Shown: in pieces, positions 1-10,018 of the stretch | How the letters are laid out: every line of letters begins with the position of its first letter | How positions within the stretch are numbered: position 1 is the first letter of the stretch | Source: Cladorrhinum sp. PSN259 | Lineage: Eukaryota > Ascomycota > Sordariomycetes > Sordariales > Podosporaceae | Assembly: GCA_033725935.1 (NCBI GenBank) | Contig: MU867105.1 | Span: forward strand, 1-64,000 | Length of the DNA stretch: 64,000 nt | Direction of reading: 5' to 3' | Program-made: the position numbers and the translations under genes | Notes under the pieces: generated by a model | The model's database searches: none | Seen by the model: the letters and a program-made list of their open reading frames with translations, nothing else | Told to the model about the DNA's origin: nothing

Positions 1-72
1 GCCCCCCCCCGCGCCCCCCCCCCCGCCCCCCCCCCCCCCCCGCCCCCCCCCCCCCCCCGCCCCCCCCCGGGC
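1..72. repeat. C/G homopolymer tract at the window edge
   Basis: The first 68 or so bases are runs of C broken only by single G, followed by a G run and a short CCCGGG palindrome. It codes for nothing and does not match the fungal telomere repeat (CCCTAA). It is most simply a low-complexity contig end or a homopolymer read artefact; a true poly-C tract is possible. Confidence 0.7.
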
Positions 73-371
73 GGGGGGGCCCGGGATCAGAATTCTCGTT
101 TTTTTCATGGTAGGAGTATGGATCTCGCGACATGATAACAACGGAGGAACAGAGTTGGTGCGCCGATTTTCCGGAGTCTTTATGGACAGAAGTTGCGGGT
201 TTACGTCTCTGTGTTTTCTCGCTGTAATATTATTGATAGACTTCCATGGACTGGTATCTGTTTTTAAATAGGCTAGCTAGGTCTTGACAAATATGCCTTG
301 GGTATCGTGCAAGCTTCAATATAATACGTTGGATATTCTCATGTGTGAAGGGAACGCTGATAGAGCACCGT

Positions 372-1427
372 CTAGTCTCTATGTCTTCGCGGTGATCTGC
401 TCCGGCTTCTGTCTCTATCTCTCCGCCTTCGATCATCATCATCGCGATGTTTTCGGTCACCCTTGGTCACCGACTCTTCACGGGTAGAGCGGATATGTCT
501 GTCATGATCTTTTCCACGGTCGTCCCGCTCGCGGTCATCATCTCTGTGCCTACGCGTGTCCCCTCTTTCGCGGTCCCTATCCCTCCGTGCACTACGACCA
601 GAGTCACGATCTCTGTCGCGAGAATCCCGAGGCTTTTTACTCCGGTCGTCCCGCCTGTCCTCAATGCTTTTCCTATCCGAGTGTTTATCATCTCGGCCCT
701 TATATCTGTCGTGGCTGCGATCTTCCTCTTTTTCTTCATCCCTGCTAGACTTGTGTGATGCGCGATGGTGGTGTCTCTCCCTATCCTTATCCCTATGATG
801 TCTCCTGCTACTGTGCTTCTTCTCCTCTCTCCTCTTTTCCTTTCTTAGCGCTTCTTCAACCTCCTTCTTCTTCTCCTCGATCAAGAACTCCTTCATCGGA
901 TCATCATCATCGTGATTCTGTATCAACAACTGCAGTTCTCTTTCTTCTTTAAGCATAGGCCGACGCGGTTTATCTTCCTCCTCTTCTTGATCTGTCTCAT
1001 CCCCACTCGGTAATCCTTTTTCGAGTCGTTCCCGGCGCTGCATATCCTCCCAGCCAATCTTGAACTCTTCGATATCTTCATCGTCGCGCATTTTGTACCT
1101 GGCGTGATCGACGCGGATCAGGCGGCCCCCAATCTCTGCGCCGCCGAGGTTGTCCACCGCCAAATCGGTGCTGCGCTGGTCTTCGTATTTCAACCATCCA
1201 AACCCCTTGCTTTTGCCTGTTTCCTTGTCGCGAACCAGTTTCAGAAAAGTCGGCTCACCAAACTGGCTGAAGATTGTGATGATGTCGCCTTCGGTCAGGT
1301 CGTAGGGCATACCGCCAAAGTTGATGAAAGCCGTGTCGCGGTAGTCCGTGTGCCAGGATGCTTCGGGCGGGACGCCATTTTCGATTTCTCGTTTGTTGAG
1401 CGCTTGGATTGCGCGTATTTGGTTCAT
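372..1427 (-). CDS. IST3: Ist3/RBMX2-type RNA-binding protein, U2 snRNP and RES complex subunit
   Basis: Single exon, 351 aa. Ist3 (Snu17, Cwf29, RBMX2) is the RRM scaffold of the RES complex, which binds the activated spliceosome beside U2 snRNP and aids splicing and nuclear retention of unspliced pre-mRNA. One RRM spans about residues 32-110. RNP1 reads KGFGWLKYED, close to the family's KGFAFLKYED, and the lead-in (aligned initiator helix, WHTDYRDTAF, PYDLTEGDI, FSQFGEP) is diagnostic of this family rather than a generic RRM. After residue 170 the protein turns into a charged tail of RD, HR and RS dipeptides, longer than in yeast (about 148 aa) and like the animal and Pezizomycotina forms. 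The ATG chosen begins MNQIRAIQ, the conserved start. It is transcribed away from the ceramide synthase gene to its right. Family assignment is strong; the tail is disordered. Confidence 0.93.
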   Translation of the reverse strand: MNQIRAIQALNKREIENGVPPEASWHTDYRDTAFINFGGMPYDLTEGDIITIFSQFGEPTFLKLVRDKETGKSKGFGWLKYEDQRSTDLAVDNLGGAEIGGRLIRVDHARYKMRDDEDIEEFKIGWEDMQRRERLEKGLPSGDETDQEEEEDKPRRPMLKEERELQLLIQNHDDDDPMKEFLIEEKKKEVEEALRKEKRREEKKHSSRRHHRDKDRERHHHRASHKSSRDEEKEEDRSHDRYKGRDDKHSDRKSIEDRRDDRSKKPRDSRDRDRDSGRSARRDRDRERGDTRRHRDDDRERDDRGKDHDRHIRSTREESVTKGDRKHRDDDDRRRRDRDRSRSRSPRRHRD

Positions 1428-3058
1428 GGCGACGACCGGGGACCCAAGCCTTTGTCTTCAAGCTTTTGTTGTTGTTAGTGGTGGTGAGGAATCCAAGATC
1501 GAGAAGGCTGAGGCTTTTGCCTCCAAGCTCGAGATTCACAAGGCTGCAAAGAACGACAGATCCAAGGTCCAAGCTCTCTGAGCTTGGCAATTCCCTTGAG
1601 ACACATGTGATTAGGGGTCCAATCGGGTTAGGGTTAGAATAAGCTAATTACCCCACTAATTTTCGCAAGCTTGGTATGTACCCTGCATGTTGCGAGTTTC
1701 ATCTCCTTTCCCCTTTTTCTGTTTGGTCGACAGCTTGGTGTCAATGACGATCAATTTATCAAGTTATTGCATCTCTACAGTTTCTCAGGGGTCGGTTTTC
1801 GTGCGATTATTTCTGTGTTAACTATCTGCCAGCTGCAGGCAGGCCTCCGAATCTTGGCGCACAGTTTCTCCCACACCTCGCCTCCAACAATCATCAGACC
1901 GCCATGTTGGGTTCCAGACCCTGCCAGACTCCTGCAGGCAAACAGCAGCCCCGCGCCTCAGCTTGGAGTTGTAGGCGAGGCGGGGTTTGGTGGAAAGTCA
2001 ATTATTGAAACTCGGAGGATTGCGCAATTCCTCGCTGTCTCTGATAAATGTTTCTTGTGTGTCTTGTTATACGAAGGGAAAATAAAGCGGACGGGAGAAA
2101 AGGGGCGTCTGCAAGTTGCCAACAAGATTGTGCACCCAATCTCCTGGTGGCTTGAGCGGACATGTGGTGCAACATGGTCCTCATTGGTGAATACTGAAAA
2201 GGAAAGTGAGGAGAAAAAAAGGAGAAGTGAACGCACCACAGCACCTGCATGGAAACCTGGGCTCGTGCGGCCCCTGTCCACACCCTTTCCCCGCCTTTCC
2301 ACAATTGGAACAAGCCCACTGTCAAGGGTTAAGATTTGCGGCCGCTTCCCTGCCCTCGTTCAGCAGTCCAGCTCGAATGGGAGCGTATGGGGATGCAGGA
2401 CAGCTGTTGTACGCCACCACATGTACCACTGTGGTTCCTGTGGCCAGCACTCTCAACAAGCCTGAGTGGTCTCGATCTCGCACCTGGTGTGGGCCAATCT
2501 CCAACCATTTTAACATTTCGGCCCAAGCTGCCAGAAAAGACAGGTGTGGATTGTGGAACTTCCCTGCGGTCAGTTGCATCACCTGTGTTTGTTGCCCGTT
2601 TTCTGTTGCTTTTGAATTGGATTAGAACTGGGTAGGGCCGGGTAATTGTTGGAGTTCAGAAGAGGAGGCAGCTCGTCGCTCGTTTCTCTTAGCTGTTGAG
2701 ACCCATCGTCCGCCATCCCATCGTTTCCCGTTAGCCTGTTTTTTTGTTGACTTTTTTTCTTTCTTATTTTCGTTCAGCAGCTTTCGATCTTTTTTTTTCT
2801 TTCCTTTTTAGTCCTCGAACATTTTGCTCAACCTCACTCGTGCCTGCTCTCCACGGTTACTGCAGCAATTGGATCAGCTGGAGTGGATAGTGGGACCTAG
2901 ACCAGCTCCAGCGCTCTTGCTCGATCACGAGTGTCAACACCTCCGACCCGCCGTCCCCCAATTGCGATTGCTCACAACAGCTCCGCAACCACCAACAACC
3001 AGTATTCTTTGACGAACCGCCCGGTCAATTGGCCCACTGCCAGTTGTCCGAACCCATC
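1428..3058. promoter_or_regulatory. Divergent intergenic region between IST3 and ceramide synthase
   Basis: This gap must hold both promoters, since the genes point apart. Two tandem telomere-like hexamers (TTAGGG read in the GGGTTAGGGTTAG stretch near 1626-1638) lie about 200 bases upstream of IST3. The last 300 bases before the ceramide synthase are T- and CT-rich (2735-2820), typical of a fungal core promoter and leader. Long frames here start with non-ATG codons and have no recognisable protein. Confidence 0.5.
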
Positions 3059-4689
3059 ATGAGCAGCTCCTCGACACCTGTCTCCAGCAATGGATCACAG
3101 CCGGCAAAGAATGCTCCTTCGTCCACCTCCGCACCTCAAAGAACACCACAACGCATTGGAAAGCCCGCACATATGAATGGGCCCTCGTACCAGCAAGGGA
3201 CAAACAATGTCATACTCGTACGGCGTTCAAAAAGGAAAGACGACAGGCCCATGAAGAATTTTGCCCGATGGTTCGTCAAGCATCAGATCGGTAGGTTTGA
3301 GCTTCCACTGCTGAGCTGTATTGTCCTACCACTAACACAGTCACTTTCCAGGTCTCTCCTTTAACCTTCTCGCCCTGCTCTTCCTCACTCACTGTATGCC
3401 TCGAGCCCGAGAACATACGGCAAAATATTTTACGCTTTCGTATTACAATGCAAAGACCGGGGAGTATGGGCTGGGTGCAAAGGACAGCTATCTGATTTCG
3501 TTCTTCATTGTGCTTTTTACTCTGCTGCGTGCCTCAACCATGGACTACATCCTGGCACCGTTTGCCAGATCCTGGGGAATCTCAAAGCGGAAGGATGTCA
3601 CCAGGTTTACTGAGCAAGCTTGGCTGCTTATTTATTACCTGGTTTTCTGGCCCCTGGGCATGGTGGGTGCTTTCTACAGGCTGTCTGTTTCCTCGCACGT
3701 AGCTAACACGATCTTCGCAGTACCTCTACCGCAACTCACCCTCATACCTGAACCTAATGGAATTGTGGACGAGCTGGCCCAACCGCGAACTCCCGGCCCT
3801 CTTGAAGGGTTACATCCTCGCCCAGCTTGCGTTCTGGCTCCAGCAGTTGATTGTCATCCATATTGAGGACAGAAGAAAGGACCACTGGCAGATGTTTTCG
3901 CATCATATCGTTACTATTACCTTGATCTATGCTGCCTACAGACAGGGATTTGTCCGTGTAGGAAATCTGATCTTGGTGTTGATGGATGTCGTAGATATCT
4001 TTCTTCCTGTGAGTTTTGCCTACACCAGCCTTGCGCCTCCCAAGACACCAGGCTAACCAGAACTTTAGGTTGCCAAGTGCCTCAAGTACATGGGCTTCAC
4101 CAAACTCTGCGATGTTGCTTTTGCTCTTTTCATGCTTTCGTGGGTCATTGCAAGGCATATCCTTTACATGTTAGTGTGCTGGTCCATCTGGGAACACATG
4201 GAGAAAGTTTTCACCTTTGGGTGCTATTACAACACAGAAGGACAGCTGAGGGGCCCATTCTCACCACCAACGGAAAGGGGCTTCAAGGTATACTTGGAGC
4301 CGCTTTGGGACAACGAAGCGCCAGTTTGCTTCAACGAGCCGGTCCAATACTCCTTTTTGGCCTTGCTTCTATTCTTGCAGGGTCTCACCATTATGTGGTT
4401 CTGCATGATTATTCGGGTCGCCGTCAAAGTCATCAGAGGAGGTGGTGCCGAGGATACTCGAAGCGACGACGAGGATGAAGTCGAGGACGAGGATGAGTTT
4501 GTCTACGAGCAGGCTCAGCCGCTTGAACAGGAGGTTGGAGCAGATGAGATTGATCTCAAGAACTGGGAGAGGAGGACGCGTGCTAAGAGACCGGCCGCTG
4601 CGACCACGGCAACTGGGGTCAGTCTTCCAAGTCACAGTGACCGGAAGGAGCTTCTCGGGCGGATAGGGTGCGAAAAGCAGGTTGAGTGA
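3059..4689 (+). CDS. lag1: Ceramide synthase, Lag1/Lac1 family (sphingosine N-acyltransferase)
   Basis: Four exons: 3059-3290, 3352-3662, 3721-4008, 4069-4689, giving 483 aa. All three introns have GT..AG ends and keep frame. The enzyme joins a fatty acyl-CoA to a sphingoid base to make (dihydro)ceramide in the ER membrane. The TLC domain fills the middle, with several membrane segments. The Lag1 motif is clear in exon 3: DRRKDHWQM followed by the catalytic HH pair (about residues 242-243) and IVTITLIY, then a DVVDIF segment at the exon 3 end. The N-terminus is a Ser/Thr/Pro-rich cytosolic tail. After the last membrane span comes an acidic stretch (DDEDEVEDEDE), usual for fungal Lag1. Fungi often carry two paralogues (Lag1 and Lac1, or BarA and LagA) with different chain-length preference; which one this is cannot be told here. 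An upstream in-frame ATG-like codon at 3029 is not needed. Confidence 0.95.
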
Positions 4690-7520
4690 GTGAGCATTAG
4701 CACCTTTGTTTGCTCTCGATTCCTGCATTTGTTGCAAAATGGCGCGGGTGTTGAAGGTCGGTGAAGGTGGGCAAGGGACACGGAACGAACGGGATCAGTC
4801 AAGCTGGTGTGGGATGTCATTGTAGAAAAGGGCTGGCCCATTCAAGAAGGAATAAACTAGCACCTTGGTCACACATTTGGGAACGCAGGGCGAGCAAAAA
4901 GAAGTCTATGGGCGTTTAGGAGCATTTGAATTTGATACCTCTTTTGCGATCACCAACAAATATCTATTATCAAACGTCCACATTTATCTTGTTGTTCTGG
5001 TGGCCCTCTCCCTTCCCGTTCCGACACAAGCTCTGTTCCAACACGTGTGGGTGAGGCATTGAGAGTAATTGGGTTGTAGGATCAAAACGGTTGGCTTCTA
5101 CGGTGGGCGGGGGTGGAAGGATAATTTCCTGTCTGGTAAAGGATACGTTTTTCTGTCTCTCCCTGGCAGCGATGGGAAACTTGAAGAAAACAAAAATATT
5201 CCTGCCCCCCTTTTTCTATCTTTCTTGTTCTTTATGCTTCTGGTTATCTGATACAATACAAAACTGGTGCGTGCATGGATTTTGTCTTTCTATGTGAGGG
5301 CCTCTACAACTTTGTGCTGGAAGCGACCGGATGACTAGTGGAGGGGTTGAACGGAGGAATCGGGTGCTGAGATGGAGGGGCGTTTCATTGGATCGATGAC
5401 TAGACCGTGGCAACGCGTCTGAATATGGAACAGGAGATGTCACGTTCGATTTTGGGCTCGTCCGTCTTGATGTCGTCTTGGCGATTTTTTTCCCGCTGGA
5501 GTATAGGCAGCCGACGACGGTATGCTGTTGTTTGATGATGGTTTGGTTTCCGGCTAGGAGTTATGGTTGAACACTCACTTCAAACAGGTAAAAGGTGTGG
5601 CTTCGCTTTTTTTCCCCGTGGTTATGCGAATCCGGAATGGGCGACAATCTTTGTTTTTGGACGTCTTGGGATGCGACAGAAGGGTGAATTCTTGTCTGCC
5701 GGTCTTGACGTCAGTTATCAGAAAACACTGCTTCTCAGCGCATGGAAATATTTCTCTTGACATGGGTTGAAACTCTACGAGACCATCAAGATTCTAGTCC
5801 AATTTAACCTCCGCGATGGGTTGCGGGCATCCGAACATCATCAAGGAGCTAGCAAGCGGCGTAAGCAGCCTGATATGGTGACACCTGCTTGTTGACGTTG
5901 CTGGCTTTTTCTTCTGTTGCGAGTTTTCTCAGTAATGGGCCAGGTGGAACTTTGGTCTTTGCCCTATGGATGCAAGTCGGGAAGCTCCGAGCTGCGATAG
6001 GGGCAGAGGCATCGGACGTCGCCAACTATGCCGCAGTCTGCGTCGTTACCCACGGTTCATGTTCTCAGTTTACACCCTCGCCAAGTTCAGTGATGCAAAT
6101 GGCCCCTCAAAAAATATCTAGGGATTGAGTAGTAGAAAGAAGGTCGCTCTTTTGATCTGCTTCTGGCTCCGATCGTCATCACGGACCTGGGTCCGGACTT
6201 GACTAGCTGCCTCGCGGGATTCATTGTGTCGCATAATGGTACAATGGCTTCCTGCCCGGAAGGTACGAAAATCTGGAGCGCCCCACACTACTTGGGGCCG
6301 ACCCGCTGCCGTGAAGAGTGAGACTTCTGTTGAGAGTGGTGGCTTACCGTATCCGGGCTGCCCTTCAACCACTCCGGCGCTTAGATTAAGCGACTTGGTG
6401 GCTCTCCGCGGGTTTGCTCTCGGACTAATTCACTACATGCTTCGTTTCTAACCCTTGAATAGTAACTGATCGACATCGACATCGATCCTTCCCGTAGGCA
6501 GTCCGAGAAGATGCACATTTACTCAGTAAACGCCAACATGTCGACCTCGCCTGGGTTGGTTCAACCCTGGGACGTATAACCTTAATTCGACGCCCCAAAG
6601 CTTACTTGGCTGGTTGCAAAAGCCAATGGCAGTGGTGATGCTGGCATGGCGTTCCTCAACTGCAAGCACCGTCATGTAAAGGACAAGCAGTCAGTCCGCA
6701 GGGACGGGTCGCAGCCACTGCTATTCTCCGCCAGCTCCCCACGATATGGTGGTTATGCGTCTGTTTGGCAGTTGTTTAACTGTCGGAAGCACGGCCCCTG
6801 AAATTAAACAAACGCAAAGAGGAGTTTAGCGGTAGTTGCCCTAGGTCATGGGAAGATCAGAACAGGCTTGGAATCTCTGCTATTGGCAGATGAACTTGGT
6901 GTCCGGAACGCTCTGACACTGCCCGTTTATGAATAGGACTAGCTCATGTGCATATCTACATCTTGCCTTCAACAAATTGCGGCTCTCCAGGCTGGCGCGT
7001 AACTCATCACGAGGCAACCATCAGTACAGTAACGTTCAGGAAGGATACCAGGCACCTGGCACCACAGCAACACAGCCAAGCTCCAGCCTTCGAACCGCAC
7101 AAGATCTCGGGCAAAACATTTATGGAACTTTCTTCATTCGTTGTAATCCGGTTCGACCCACAGAAACCGAAAGCTTATGATGTGGAAGACGTGAGACCCA
7201 TGCTGAACTCTGGGAATCGGACCGGGTCCTGGGGGATGCGACTTGACGTGGAGTCGATGGGTAGCTTCTTTTCCTGAGAGTTATAGATACTTGATAATTC
7301 TCCTACAATCCTCCTTCCCTTTTTTTTCTCCCTCAGCAGCAACATCGTCACAGTCTTGCCTTGCTCAGGGGCCTAGAAAAGAAGCATCACATCGCATAGC
7401 ATCGCATCTTGCAAGCGCTATCAGCTTTTGCCTCTTTCAACACGGTCTCTTTTTGGATAGAACAAGCGACTCAGCCGTCACTGCCAGTCTTTTACTGTCC
7501 GAACTTCACTATCGACCATC
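4690..7520. other. Intergenic region without a supported gene
   Basis: About 2.8 kb. The open frames here are short, start with TTG or GTG, or lack any recognisable domain. The final 200 bases are pyrimidine-rich (TCCTTCCCTTTTTTTTCTCC near 7310-7330) and probably form the promoter and leader of the secreted repeat protein downstream. No RNA gene or repeat family was seen. Confidence 0.5.
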
Positions 7521-9393
7521 ATGAGAGGCAAGCTGTCTGCCCTGCTTGCGGGGCTCTCGCTCTCCGGCACCGCTCTTGGCCGCGCCGTTCGCTTCGACAA
7601 GCCTGATGCTATCGATGGCTTCGTCGGCCCCATCGAGTATGGCAATGCCACCATCAACGCGCCCCTTGATGAGAATGGCAAGGACACCTACATGGGTTTC
7701 AAGTTCTTCCCCGAGAGTTACATCCCCCAGCTGTGCGCTGCCTACTGTGTTAGCACAACCAGCTACAACAAGAGGCACCCCGACCCTAATGGGGAGTACA
7801 TGACCTGCGTAAGTAGCCCACCTGTTCCCGACTTCATCAGAGCAGCAATTTAATTAGACCACACAGAGATTCTTCCTTGCCTACGTTCTCTTTGAGAATG
7901 ACGAGCCTCAGGGTCTTTTCTGCTCCATGTACAGTCGTAGCTACGACCAATCGTATGCCACCAACCGTGGCGAGCAGCGCGGCAAGGACGAGATGCACAT
8001 GCGTGATGGCTGGGGTTATATCCTGGATGATCAGTACTACCGTACCTGCAGCACCACGGCTACCAAGACTCTTCCTCCCATCACCAAGGAGACGATTGCA
8101 ACCGGCAAGGGTACCCTCACCTCGCCCAAGCCCACCACCGTCCCTAGCCTTAAGCCTACGACCATCACCTCGCTGAAGCCTACCACCGTCACCTCGCTTA
8201 AGCCCACCACCGAGGTGACTCTTGAGCCTACGACCATTACCTCGCTGAAGCCTACCACCCAGGTAACCCTCACGCCTACCACCGTCACCTCTCTAAAGCC
8301 AACCACCGAGGTGACGCTTAAGCCTACGACCGTCACCTCGCTGAAGCCTACCACCAAGGTGACCCTTACGCCTACTACCGTCACCTCTCTCAAGCCTACT
8401 ACCAGGTTGACCCTTACGCCTACTACCATCACCTCGCTTAATCCTACGACCGTCACTTCGCTGAAGCCTACGACCGTTACCTCGTTGAAGCCTACTACCG
8501 AGGTAACCCTTACGCCTACCACCGTCACCTCCCTCAAGCCTACTGCTAAGGTGACTCTCGAACCTACCACTGTCACTTCTCTTAAGCCTACTACTGTTAC
8601 CTCCCTTGAGCCCACCACGGTCACCGGCAAGGACACCACTATTGTCACCTTTAAGCTCACCACCAAGGTCACTCTTAAGCCGATAACTGTTACTTCGTTC
8701 AAGCCAACAACCAAGGTTACGCTCAACCCTACCACTGTCACTTCTCTTAAGCCTACCACCAAGGTCACGCTCAAGCCTACCACTTTCACTTCTCTTAAAC
8801 CCACTACCAAAGTTACTCTCAAGCCCACCACCAAGGTTACTCTTAAGCCTACCACTCTCACTTCTCTTAAACCCACCACTGTCACTTCTCTTAAGCCCAC
8901 CACCGTCGTCACTCTCAAACCTACCACCAAGGTCACTCTTGAGCCCACCACCAAAGTTACACTCAAGCCCACTACTGTCATTACTCTCAAGCCTACCACC
9001 AAGGTCACGCTGAAGCCGACAACTGTTACTTCTTTGAAGCCAACCACCAAGATTACGCTTAAGCCTACCACTGCCATTACTCTCAAGCCTACCACTGTTA
9101 CTTCTCTCAAGCCTACGCCTATTACTTCTCTCAAGCCCACCACTGGCATTACGCTCAAGCCTACCACTCTCATTACTTCGAACCCTACCACCCAGGCCAC
9201 TCTTAAGCCCACGGTCGTGATCACTCGCATGCCAACCACCATCACCACCCGCGTCCCGACCACCACCATCAAGACCACCACCCGCAAGCCAACCGTCATT
9301 ACCCTGACGACCAGGAAGACCATTGTCGAGACCGACAAGGCCACCACCAAGACGCTCAACCAGCGTGCCACTCAGGTTTCCAACTGGTACTAG
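7521..9393 (+). CDS. Secreted Thr/Pro-rich octapeptide-repeat protein, probable cell-wall or extracellular mucin-like protein
   Basis: Two exons, 7521-7808 and 7867-9393, giving 604 aa. The intron (GTAAGT..ACACAG) keeps frame and joins the MTC and RFFLAYV segments. Residues 1-20 are a clear signal peptide ending near TALG. The next 150 residues form a compact domain with several cysteines (CAAYC, MTC, LFC, RTC) and an aromatic core (GFKFFPES, GWGYILDD), reminiscent of N-terminal domains of secreted fungal PAN/apple-like proteins, although I cannot name the family. From about 8128 to 9213 the protein is tandem octapeptides of the type SLKPTTVT and TLKPTTKV, roughly 45 units, heavily Thr/Pro and so likely O-glycosylated. 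A basic Thr-rich tail follows. No GPI-anchor tail is seen: the protein ends SNWY. Likely role is in the wall or on the surface. The function is inferred from composition only. Confidence 0.8.
8128..9213 (+). repeat. In-gene 24-bp tandem repeat coding for octapeptides
   Basis: A coding minisatellite with a 24-base period (8 codons) repeated about 45 times inside the secreted protein gene. Units have diverged mostly at third codon positions and at residues 2 and 6-7 of the octapeptide (K/E/T/N, V/I, S/T), while the P-T-T core is kept. Because of the repeat, two long open frames also appear on the opposite strand; these are shadows. Copy number is likely to vary between strains. Confidence 0.85.
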
Positions 9394-10018
9394 ATTCTGT
9401 GAACAGTAACATGGTAAAAAACCGAAACGACATGACATGAAGGGGAAACAACTAATGGGAGAAAAAGAAAATGGGGTTCAGGACAATTTAAAAAGTAGGA
9501 GTTAGGGGGGACAATGTCTTGTGGGAAAAAGGAAAGGAACCAGCTTAGGAAAAAGCAGGAAATCGGAAGGGAAAAAGAAGGTCTTTTTTTCAATTTATTT
9601 ATTTTGTTTTTTTGAGTGTGTATTCATGATATTGATTTGGCTTTTTCTTTTCCTTTTTTTCAAGAAAAGTTCTTTTTGATATAATTGGCTTTTCTAATGG
9701 ATTTATGCATTTATAGAACTTCCGGTTATGCCCGATAACGCTTGACTCAACCAGCAAAAAAATGTATTCGTAGAAAAGCAAAATAGGGGGAAACGGAGAG
9801 AACGAGTGAGAGAAGGGAGGAGAGAAATGCGAGTATGACTGTCCTGAAAACTATTTTCCTCTTCTAAATAGGTGACGAACGTGATGTTTGAGTGAAAAAA
9901 CATGGGAATGGCTGAGAAAGGAGTTGCCAGTGTCTGGTTTCAAGGTTGGCTGTGGACCTAAAAAAAATGAGATCGAGATACTTGTTGAAGGAAAAGTGAG
10001 TCTTTGGGAATTGTGACA
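9394..10018. other. Convergent intergenic region
   Basis: The two flanking genes end facing each other. The stretch is A/T-rich, with T runs near 9587-9615 and 9640-9660 and many purine-rich blocks, as expected for two 3' UTRs and polyadenylation regions. No gene seen. Confidence 0.5.

Noticed and set aside
1..72. Telomere at the window start
   Set aside because: The tract is C/G only and lacks the CCCTAA repeat used by filamentous ascomycetes.
1671..2465. Plus-strand frame of 264 codons in the IST3/ceramide synthase gap
   Set aside because: Starts with TTG, no recognisable domain, sits where two promoters are required.
8037..9438. Two long minus-strand open frames (381 and 444 codons) opposite the repeat protein
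   Set aside because: They are the antisense reading of the 24-bp coding array, which is a multiple of three and so stays open on several frames; no own start context or domain.
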